Shown: in pieces, positions 1 to 5,253 of the stretch
How the letters are laid out: the number at the start of each line of letters is the position of its first letter
Numbering within the stretch: the stretch's first letter is position 1
Assembly: GCA_003450125.1 (NCBI GenBank)
Contig: DMFR01000111.1
Coordinates: 1 to 5,253, forward strand
Reading direction: 5' to 3'
Length of the DNA: 5,253 bases
Source: Prolixibacteraceae bacterium
GTDB lineage: Bacteria; Bacteroidota; Bacteroidia; Bacteroidales; Prolixibacteraceae
Translations under genes and position numbers: made by a program
The notes under the pieces: model-generated
The model's input: the letters and a program-made list of their open reading frames with translations, nothing else
Database searches by the model: none
Told to the model about the DNA's origin: nothing

Positions 1-549
1 GGTAAAAGCTACGTGAGGGCAGCCCCGGTAATGAAAAAGACTTCATGGACAGAGGAACAGCAGCTCCATCGCCAAAGGATCAGCAAGGCCAGCGGACTCT
101 GGAGGGCGCTTCGTTCGGAGCAGGTTTCAAAGATATGGAACAGTGCTGCCCAGGAGATGAACGGCTACGCCTGGTTCATGAAAGCCAACATGCCTGCCCT
201 TGAAATGGATGGAACCCTTATTGATGCCAAATTACTGAAGGTCTCGGCAGGCAAGCTGCAAGTACCTCAACAACTCAAAGTGGAAAGACTGCCCGATGAT
301 GCTTTAACAATCACAGTCATTTGGCAGAATGATCCCCATACCCGTGGCGAACGGCTGAACGATGAACTGATGGTGGTCAGCTTTGTGGATGGTAAATTCT
401 CACCCGTAACGGCTACAGGCCTTGTAAGGGGTGCAAAAAGCGGTTCTTTTGAGTTACCCACTAAGCCTGTCAATGCCACCCATATTTACCTGTTCATGGC
501 TTCCAGTAATAGAAATGACTATTCAGAGAGTATTTGCTTTGAGGTATGA
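1..549 (+). CDS. DUF6266-like protein, 5' partial
   Basis: The frame is open from base 1 to the TGA at 547-549, giving 182 visible residues. The first ones, GKSYVRAAP, resemble the conserved 'GK.yvRs.P' segment that DUF6266 proteins of Bacteroidota carry about 25-30 residues from their N-terminus. The true start is therefore probably left of the window, and the GTG at 13 and ATG at 31 are likely internal codons. Other family-like features are the polar helical stretch after it (residues 17-50), a central strand ending in WQND (about 102-111), and a C-terminal segment HIYLFMASSNRNDYSESICF (161-180) matching the family's 'vh.Y.af.s.dg...S.S.yv' ending. The family normally has about 200-215 residues, which fits a small missing N-terminus. 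I see no signal peptide or membrane segment in the visible part. Its function is unknown. The gene is G+C-richer than the rest of the window (38 of 60 bases at 61-120). The family call rests on remembered motifs, not a profile search. Confidence 0.72.
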   Translation, partial: GKSYVRAAPVMKKTSWTEEQQLHRQRISKASGLWRALRSEQVSKIWNSAAQEMNGYAWFMKANMPALEMDGTLIDAKLLKVSAGKLQVPQQLKVERLPDDALTITVIWQNDPHTRGERLNDELMVVSFVDGKFSPVTATGLVRGAKSGSFELPTKPVNATHIYLFMASSNRNDYSESICFEV

Positions 550-558
550 TGGCGGGAC

Positions 559-577
559 CCGCGGTTTATAACCGCGG
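559..577 (+). terminator. Hairpin after the DUF6266-like gene
   Basis: A perfect 8-bp inverted repeat (CCGCGGTT, 3-nt loop TAT, AACCGCGG) begins 9 bases after the stop codon of the upstream + strand gene. It is followed by AAGGATTTTATC, which is only moderately T-rich, so it is not a textbook intrinsic terminator. Its position at the 3' end of a gene facing a convergent gene makes termination or 3'-end protection the most likely role. Confidence 0.5.
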
Positions 578-593
578 AAGGATTTTATCTTAG

Positions 594-618
594 ATAAGAA
601 AGCGAATACAATTCGCTT
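594..618 (-). terminator. Probable terminator of the sensor kinase gene
   Basis: Read on the - strand, this is a perfect 8-bp stem (AAGCGAAT, loop TGT, ATTCGCTT) followed by the T-rich tail TCTTAT. It lies 33 bases beyond the kinase stop codon at 652-654. Stem, loop size and tail fit an intrinsic terminator for the kinase transcript. The hairpin sits inside a 31-nt sequence repeated at 3497-3527, so it may also belong to a dispersed repeat family. Confidence 0.55.
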
Positions 619-629
619 GACCCGCTTTG
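599..629 (-). repeat. 31-nt hairpin repeat, copy 1
   Basis: This segment matches 3497-3527 at 30 of 31 positions; the only difference is C at 609 against G at 3507, in the hairpin loop. The match extends 11 bases past the stem (GACCCGCTTTG on the + strand), so it covers more than a shared terminator stem. Both copies have the same orientation and bracket the kinase gene. It may be a REP-like dispersed element or a reused terminator module. Confidence 0.7.
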
Positions 630-651
630 TTCACCCAACAATCACCCGGAT

Positions 652-3171
652 TTAAATTTCAAAAAAGGTCTCTACTTTCAGTTCATCTTTACAGGGCAAT
701 GTAAAATAAAATACGGAGCCTTTGCCTGGTTCAGACTCCACCCATATTTTTCCACCCATTAACTCCACCAGGTTTTTGGAAATGGCCAATCCAAGTCCAT
801 TTCCTCCGTAGGTACGCGTTTTTGCATCTTCCACCTGTCGGAAACGGTCAAATATCTTATCCTGGTATTTTTCGGGAATACCAATGCCCGTATCCTTTAC
901 GTAAAATTCTACCATCTGATCATAGGGGTGATATCCAATTTCAATGTTACCTTTTGAGGTAAATTTGAAGGCATTACCAACCAGGTTATTGAATATTTGT
1001 CTGAGCCTGTCTGCATCGGCAAAGAGGACTGTATTTTCACCCGATGCCGGAAGGGTTTGTTTAAGTTCGAGATTTTTTGCATTGGCCTGGGGGAAAAACT
1101 GGTCTTTAACACCTGAAATGAATTGATGCGCATTGATCTGACTTTTGCGAATGGTAATTTCACCCGATTCTATCTTCGAGATATCCATTATATCGCTGAT
1201 AATGGTTAAAAGGTTATTCCCATTGGTGACGATATGATGAATAAATTCACTCTTCTGTTCTTGCTCAAAATCGGGATCGGCCAGTAGTTCAGAGAATCCG
1301 ATGATGCTGTTCAATGGGGTACGTACCTCGTGACTCATATTGGCCAGAAAAGCCGATTTTAAACGGTCCGATTCTTCCGCTTTCTCTTTGGCTTGAATTA
1401 ATTCCTTCTGGGCAATTTTGCGCTCGGTGATATCCCGTACAATGGCCAATGTATATTGATTGTTGTTGATTTCAACGGGTTCCAGAATAATTTCGGTCGG
1501 GAACTCACTTCCATCCTTTCGCTGTGCAAATAGTTCCTTTCCTTCTCCCATGGGCCGACTGGCAGGTTTAGAGATAAATTCATTTCGAAGTAACTCATGT
1601 TGTTCACTAAAGCGACTGGGAATTAAGCATTCGATCTTACAGTTAAGCATCTCGTCGATCGTATAATTGAAAGTTTTCATGGCAATCTCGTTGCTATAAA
1701 CGATTCGGCCATGGGTATCGACAACAAGCACAGGATCGGGTAAGGAGTTGATTAATTTTCTGAACTTGGCTTCGCTCTGTCGAATCGCTTCTTCTGCATT
1801 TTTACGTGCGGTGATCACATCAAATACGGCCACAAAATATCCCTTCTGGGGACTATACACGGAGATTGAAAACCACATTTTCAGCGCTTCCACGTAAGTT
1901 TCAAATGTTTCAGGTTGACCGGTTAAAGCAACCCTACCATAAATTTCAAACAAAGCTGGGTCCGATTCCCTGATCCCGGGGATGGCTTCAGAAACCTTTT
2001 TACCCGTTATGTCCTTTAATCCGGTATGCGTTTCAAACGATTTGTTCACAGCAAGATAGATAAAGTCTTGCGGACTATCCTGCTCAAAAATCATCTTGCA
2101 ATAAGCAAATCCATTCAGCATATTCTCAAACAGGCGGTGGTATAATTTCTCGCTTTCAAGCAATGCCTCTTCTGTACGCTTTTGCCCGGAGATATCTACT
2201 CCTGTTCCCACAAAATGTGTAATGTTTCTGTTTTTGTCGAAGATGGGTGAAATGGTTTTTTGCTCGTAGAACAAATCCCCGTTTTTCTTTTTATTGACAA
2301 CTTCGCCCCTGAGTACCTTGCCTGATAAAATTGTTTCCCACATGGCTTCATAATATTCTTTGCCATAAATATCAGACTTAAGTATTCTGGGGGTTTTACC
2401 CAAAGCTTCTTCAGAGGAATAGCCGGTGATCACTTCAAAGGCATGATTCACATATTCTATTGTCCCCTCGCGATCAGTGATAACGACCGTGTCAATGGTT
2501 TGTTCAACAGCGCTGGATAGTTTCAGGAGTTTTTCTTCCGTCTGTTTTTGATTGTTGATAATTTCAATGTAGATTACAATCCCCCCAATTGAACCTTCTG
2601 ATTCAAACCATGGGAAACAATCCCATGAATTCCAAAGTGTTGTACCATCATCCCGAACGTAAGGGTCATTGTCTGATTTGCAAATTTCTCCGCCAAGTGC
2701 CCTTTGGTTAATTTCTTTCCATCTCTCAGGCAAATCAGATAAAACATCATAATGATGTTTTCCTATAATGTTGTCTTTAACATTGAAATCCTTGAGAAAG
2801 CTTTGACTAACATAGATGTATTTTAGGTTCTTATCGAGAACAGCTATATCTCCCCGACTATGTTCGATAATGTACCGCATCAAATTCTCTGAAAGGGTCA
2901 ATTCATCCATGGCCTTCTGTCCTTCCAAAGAAAACCTATTCATTGGCCTAAATACCATAAAAAAGGAAACAGGCAGGCATAGAATTATGAAAATTGAACA
3001 ATCGATCACGGCAGAAAATAACCCTGAAATGGTAGGGAATAAAGATAGGATCATCATTGTTCCAAATTCAAGAATGACCATAACAACTATAAATGCGATC
3101 ACTCTTTCTTTGGGTGTAAATTGATTCTTTATGATTCTAACAGGTTTTATTTTAAATTTAAACATGATCAT
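652..3171 (-). CDS. Membrane-anchored multi-PAS sensor histidine kinase
   Basis: This is an 839-residue protein predicted to autophosphorylate on a histidine and pass the phosphate to a response regulator. Two hydrophobic segments (about 23-45 and 51-74) are joined by only a few residues, so there is no real extracytoplasmic sensor domain; sensing should be cytoplasmic. Four PAS domains follow: about 95-207 (W180, W183 and PW at 187-188, a pattern common in PAS domains of sensor kinases), 218-330, 342-455 and 467-585. Next come HisKA at about 603-670, with H-box NMSHEVRTPLN and phospho-acceptor His614, and HATPase_c at about 715-827. The ATPase domain has the N-box around 725-738, G1 DTGIGI (760-765), F-box FDRFRQ (774-779) and G2 GGNGLGLAI (789-797), so all catalytic boxes are intact. 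There is no receiver domain and no neighbouring response regulator, so it is an orphan within this window. The ligand is unknown. ATG at 3171 is used; an ATG two codons later (3165) is equally possible, and neither has a Shine-Dalgarno sequence. Confidence 0.95.
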   Translation of the reverse strand: MIMFKFKIKPVRIIKNQFTPKERVIAFIVVMVILEFGTMMILSLFPTISGLFSAVIDCSIFIILCLPVSFFMVFRPMNRFSLEGQKAMDELTLSENLMRYIIEHSRGDIAVLDKNLKYIYVSQSFLKDFNVKDNIIGKHHYDVLSDLPERWKEINQRALGGEICKSDNDPYVRDDGTTLWNSWDCFPWFESEGSIGGIVIYIEIINNQKQTEEKLLKLSSAVEQTIDTVVITDREGTIEYVNHAFEVITGYSSEEALGKTPRILKSDIYGKEYYEAMWETILSGKVLRGEVVNKKKNGDLFYEQKTISPIFDKNRNITHFVGTGVDISGQKRTEEALLESEKLYHRLFENMLNGFAYCKMIFEQDSPQDFIYLAVNKSFETHTGLKDITGKKVSEAIPGIRESDPALFEIYGRVALTGQPETFETYVEALKMWFSISVYSPQKGYFVAVFDVITARKNAEEAIRQSEAKFRKLINSLPDPVLVVDTHGRIVYSNEIAMKTFNYTIDEMLNCKIECLIPSRFSEQHELLRNEFISKPASRPMGEGKELFAQRKDGSEFPTEIILEPVEINNNQYTLAIVRDITERKIAQKELIQAKEKAEESDRLKSAFLANMSHEVRTPLNSIIGFSELLADPDFEQEQKSEFIHHIVTNGNNLLTIISDIMDISKIESGEITIRKSQINAHQFISGVKDQFFPQANAKNLELKQTLPASGENTVLFADADRLRQIFNNLVGNAFKFTSKGNIEIGYHPYDQMVEFYVKDTGIGIPEKYQDKIFDRFRQVEDAKTRTYGGNGLGLAISKNLVELMGGKIWVESEPGKGSVFYFTLPCKDELKVETFFEI

Positions 3172-3198
3172 TCAATTTTATATTGGAATAGGTTGTTT

Positions 3199-3231
3199 CA
3201 AATAAATATAGGCATTTTTAGGTATGTCAAT
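3199..3231 (-). promoter_or_regulatory. Candidate Bacteroidota-type promoter of the kinase
   Basis: On the - strand, ATTG (3231-3228) is followed after 21 bases by TTTATTTG (3206-3199). The latter matches the Bacteroides -7 consensus TAnnTTTG at five of its six fixed positions. Transcription would start near 3193, giving a leader of roughly 20 bases before the kinase ATG. The spacing and position are sensible, but in AT-rich DNA such matches occur by chance. Confidence 0.35.
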
Positions 3232-3332
3232 TTCCAGCCAATAGAAAACTGCAGAACATGCAGGTCAGTGATTGACATGGCTTCATTGCAACAAATGTAT
3301 AAAAATGCTTTAAAAATCAACCCAATATGATT

Positions 3333-3348
3333 ATTAAACATGTTTAAT
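3333..3348. promoter_or_regulatory. 16-bp perfect palindrome, possible operator
   Basis: ATTAAACATGTTTAAT is a perfect inverted repeat without a spacer. Its size and symmetry suit a binding site for a dimeric transcription factor. It ends 8 bases before TAAGTTTG (3357-3364), a full match to the -7 consensus TAnnTTTG on the + strand, so it would overlap the -33 region of such a promoter. No regulator gene is visible in the window, and AT-rich palindromes can arise by chance. Confidence 0.35.
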
Positions 3349-3356
3349 TATGTATT

Positions 3357-3364
3357 TAAGTTTG
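3357..3364 (+). promoter_or_regulatory. TAAGTTTG, -7-like element
   Basis: The string matches TAnnTTTG at every fixed position, in the direction of the gene at 3810. No TTG or TTTG is found about 20 bases upstream; the palindrome 3333-3348 sits there instead. A transcript from here would have a leader of about 440 bases containing the hairpin repeat and the tandem repeat, or could be a small RNA. The element is one 8-mer, so the call is tentative. Confidence 0.25.
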
Positions 3365-3490
3365 TACCTCCGTAAAGTAACTTAGGTTGGTTATCTTATT
3401 CATTGAATGATCATTGGAAATTCTTTTTTGATTGATCCGCTCTGATCGGACAATGCAAGGTTCAACCCATTTGTCTTTTTTCTTGAAAGT

Positions 3491-3516
3491 AATAAAAAAG
3501 CGAATAGAATTCGCTT
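3491..3516 (-). terminator. Intrinsic-terminator-like hairpin with no obvious gene
   Basis: On the - strand this is a perfect 8-bp stem (AAGCGAAT, loop TCT, ATTCGCTT) running directly into TTTTATT, a clean intrinsic-terminator shape. The + strand has no T-run after the stem, so it should act leftward. However, no convincing - strand gene ends just to its right. It may be left over from a lost gene, block readthrough towards the kinase promoter, or be part of a dispersed repeat. Confidence 0.5.
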
Positions 3517-3527
3517 GACCCGCTTTG
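3497..3527 (-). repeat. 31-nt hairpin repeat, copy 2
   Basis: This is the second copy of the repeat at 599-629, same orientation, with 30 of 31 positions identical and the single difference in the hairpin loop. It is continued by a second CCCGCTTT string (3528-3535), so the + strand reads CCCGCTTTG then CCCGCTTTT. It ends 12 bases before the 9-bp tandem repeat array. Confidence 0.7.
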
Positions 3528-3539
3528 CCCGCTTTTCAT

Positions 3540-3575
3540 TTCCTTGACTTCCTTGACTTCCTTAACTTCCTCAAC
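3540..3575. repeat. 9-bp tandem repeat, four units
   Basis: Four head-to-tail units are seen: TTCCTTGAC, TTCCTTGAC, TTCCTTAAC and TTCCTCAAC. The first two are identical and each later unit differs from the one before it by one base, so the array decays from left to right. No gene spans it convincingly. Short arrays like this can vary in copy number by replication slippage. Confidence 0.85.
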
Positions 3576-3809
3576 TCTGTATTTTTAAGGAAAAATGGAT
3601 ATTGAAGTCACTTTTGTACTTACCTATCCTGAAAATAACGGGCTTGTTTAACATTTCTTTCCTGATTGAAATCGTTGGATATAAATAATTATTATATTTC
3701 GGAAAGATTAGACAAAGGCAATCTGCTGAATCAGAATACGAGGTGGAGATGTTTAGGGAGAAGATGATATAGGCTTTAAAGATCAACTACTTAAAGAAAC
3801 CGACATTCA

Positions 3810-5253
3810 ATGACAACTGACATCAACCAACAAATCAAGCTGCATTTTACGCCCTTATACCAATCAGCAGGGGAAGATGCTCAAAAACAGGCTGTATTAT
3901 TTATCGAAAATCTTAATCTCACTGATCTGGGAACCGAACAGCAAATAAAGATACTCCATCAGGAATTACATGTGTTAAAGCAGGAAATCGATGATTTTGA
4001 GTATCAGGAATATATTCATTTTGCAGCTTATGAAATTGTCATTTATAAAATATACTCAGCACGCTTGCTTTTTAATAGAAACAAGGAGGATGAGTCAATA
4101 AAAAAAGCATTCATTTTAAGTGCAAGACTCAACTGTTTAACTCAGCTTTACGAATTAACCCAGACTCAATTACCACCCTTCACTTTTGTTCACTTTCTCA
4201 AAGATAAGAATCACATTGTTCTTTATGAGATCAACCAAAGACCGGTGGGGACCTCTCCTGAGGATTATTTTAGAATAAGGTGCTGGCAGACCCGTCGAAA
4301 AGTTGAATGTGTAAGCCTGGAGGCCAGGAAATTCAGTGAGCGGTTTGAGAGGATGGTCACAAGTGATACGAACCTTACTGATCAAATCAATTCGGAAATA
4401 CAACTTCTGGAATACATCTTTAAAAATGCCACCCAATTAACCACACCACAATTCATCACCGCACTCTCAGAACTAAAGGCCTTATCCGCAGTTGCAATGC
4501 CTGAAAATGAAAAGGAATTTCATGAATTTTTTTGTAAATTCATTGAAGGTGATACTATGAATTCATCGTTATGTCCCCTATATTTCAAATCTTCCTTAAA
4601 AGCCATCGAAGCTGATATACTCTCAAATGCACCAATCTGCTGTTGGGCATTTATAAAATATGACCGATGGTTAAATGATATCATCGAGGGAAAGATGGGT
4701 TTGAAGGAACTCTCCAATATGCATTCTGACTTTTTATTTGACCATACTTTTGATGAAGGCATTCTCAGAAGTGAACAGGGTATTGCTGAGTTTAAAGAGA
4801 AATATCCCACTGAAGGATGTACTATTGATACCTACCAATCAATTATTTTCGATGAGTTAAATCAAATCAGGCTGAAGTACAATCAATTGGAATATCCTGA
4901 TTATTACTACTATTTGAATGATAGGGAAATTGTCAAAAACTACTTTGTCAACAATTGTTTTCTGAATATTGATATTGAAAAGCATACGGAGGAATTAAGG
5001 CAAGTCATTTATTTATATGAAATGTATACTTTTCTGATGGATGAACTCCACCGGATAAATGACAAGGCAGTGGAGCCGTTCATAGACGGTTTTTTCTTGG
5101 ATGCTCAAATTATTGATTTAATTACCTCCATGGTTCCAGACCCTGACCTCATGGCTCAATTATTGGAAATGCTGGCCACGACGACTTCACAATTAAAGAA
5201 GGGTGGCAAACCCCTTTTCTTTATTATAGAAGATCTAAAAGATGCATTGTATT
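3810..5253 (+). CDS. Uncharacterised large protein, 3' partial
   Basis: The frame is open from ATG 3810 to the right edge: 481 complete codons plus one base, with no stop. An in-frame TAA at 3792-3794 and no ATG between it and 3810 fix this start; there is no Shine-Dalgarno, only an A-rich leader, as usual in Bacteroidota. I recognise no domain. The protein appears soluble and largely helical, with no signal peptide or clear membrane segment. It is rich in Glu, Leu, Ile, Lys and aromatic residues, including a YPDYYYYLND stretch at 362-371. Helical, charged segments include about 22-62 and 385-416. Six cysteines lie between 109 and 337, of which C277-C278 are adjacent, and another is at 383; none forms a zinc-ribbon pattern. 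The Tyr-rich part faintly recalls RteC-type proteins, but the match is too weak to name it. It is divergent from the kinase and markedly AT-rich (18 G/C of 60 at 4861-4920). A real gene is likely; its function is unknown. Confidence 0.85.
   Translation, partial: MTTDINQQIKLHFTPLYQSAGEDAQKQAVLFIENLNLTDLGTEQQIKILHQELHVLKQEIDDFEYQEYIHFAAYEIVIYKIYSARLLFNRNKEDESIKKAFILSARLNCLTQLYELTQTQLPPFTFVHFLKDKNHIVLYEINQRPVGTSPEDYFRIRCWQTRRKVECVSLEARKFSERFERMVTSDTNLTDQINSEIQLLEYIFKNATQLTTPQFITALSELKALSAVAMPENEKEFHEFFCKFIEGDTMNSSLCPLYFKSSLKAIEADILSNAPICCWAFIKYDRWLNDIIEGKMGLKELSNMHSDFLFDHTFDEGILRSEQGIAEFKEKYPTEGCTIDTYQSIIFDELNQIRLKYNQLEYPDYYYYLNDREIVKNYFVNNCFLNIDIEKHTEELRQVIYLYEMYTFLMDELHRINDKAVEPFIDGFFLDAQIIDLITSMVPDPDLMAQLLEMLATTTSQLKKGGKPLFFIIEDLKDALY

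Larger units (their letters stand above)
3172..3809. other. 638-base intergenic region between divergent genes
   Basis: No convincing gene lies here. Open frames present are short, AT-rich and without recognisable product. Starting from the kinase end it contains a candidate kinase promoter (3199-3231), a 16-bp palindrome and TAAGTTTG box (3333-3364), an imperfect stem ATTG-A-TCCG / CGGA-CAAT (3431-3454), the hairpin repeat copy 2 (3497-3527) and a 9-bp tandem repeat (3540-3575). A 27-codon coding-like remnant lies at 3689-3769. A weak -7-like string, TATATTTC, at 3693-3700 could belong to a promoter for the rightward gene, but no TTG lies at the usual spacing (gaps are 15 or 24 bases). Confidence 0.6.

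Noticed and set aside
2816..3124. 102-codon + strand frame opposite the kinase N-terminus
   Set aside because: It is fully antisense to the membrane and first PAS region of a clearly real kinase gene and encodes nothing recognisable.
3249..3263. CTGCA-GAACA-TGCAG short inverted repeat
   Set aside because: A 5-bp stem is expected by chance and no T-run or gene boundary accompanies it.
3121..3330. 69-codon + strand frame overlapping the kinase start
   Set aside because: It overlaps the kinase 5' end and its probable promoter on the other strand, and the peptide has no recognisable feature.
3571..3786. 71-codon - strand frame upstream of the leftward terminator-like hairpin
   Set aside because: Its position before a leftward terminator was tempting, but the peptide is low-complexity and AT-driven, shows no family motif, and its 3' end runs into the 9-bp tandem repeat region. 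No start signal supports it.
3774..3796. CTTTAA ... TTAAAG inverted repeat just upstream of the ATG at 3810
   Set aside because: The 6-bp A/T-dominated stem with an 11-base loop is too weak to claim as a regulatory hairpin in such AT-rich sequence.
3810..5253. Assignment of the right-hand protein to the RteC family
   Set aside because: Only the Tyr-rich stretch near residues 361-380 and a Bacteroidota context recall RteC. The typical FF..IKPK..S.LIYY-type segment was not found, so the name would be a guess.

Overview
The window looks like chromosomal DNA from a member of the Bacteroidota, probably an environmental Bacteroidales-like or related organism. The signs are a DUF6266-type protein, a multi-PAS histidine kinase of a style common in that phylum, no Shine-Dalgarno sequences ahead of the starts, and promoter-like strings resembling the Bacteroides -33/-7 pattern (TTG ... 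TAnnTTTG). No RNA gene, insertion sequence, CRISPR array or phage gene was recognised.

Layout. (1) 1-549, + strand: the 3' part of a DUF6266-like protein whose N-terminus lies left of the window. (2) 550-651: a short convergent intergenic region with two compact hairpins, read as terminators for the two genes that meet there. (3) 652-3171, - strand: a complete membrane-anchored sensor histidine kinase with two membrane helices, four PAS domains, HisKA and HATPase_c, and no receiver domain. (4) 3172-3809: a 638-base stretch between divergent genes with no convincing gene. It holds a candidate kinase promoter, a 16-bp palindrome next to a TAAGTTTG box, a second copy of the hairpin repeat found at the far end of the kinase gene, and a four-unit 9-bp tandem repeat. 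(5) 3810-5253, + strand: a 481-codon open reading frame running off the right edge, an uncharacterised AT-rich protein with no domain I can name.

The genes do not form an obvious operon: the first two are convergent, the last two divergent. The kinase has no response regulator beside it here, so its output is unknown. The most notable items are the unrecognised large protein at the right edge and the pair of near-identical 31-nt hairpin repeats bracketing the kinase gene. I see no firm evidence of a new multi-gene system; both outer genes are cut by the window, so their context is incomplete.
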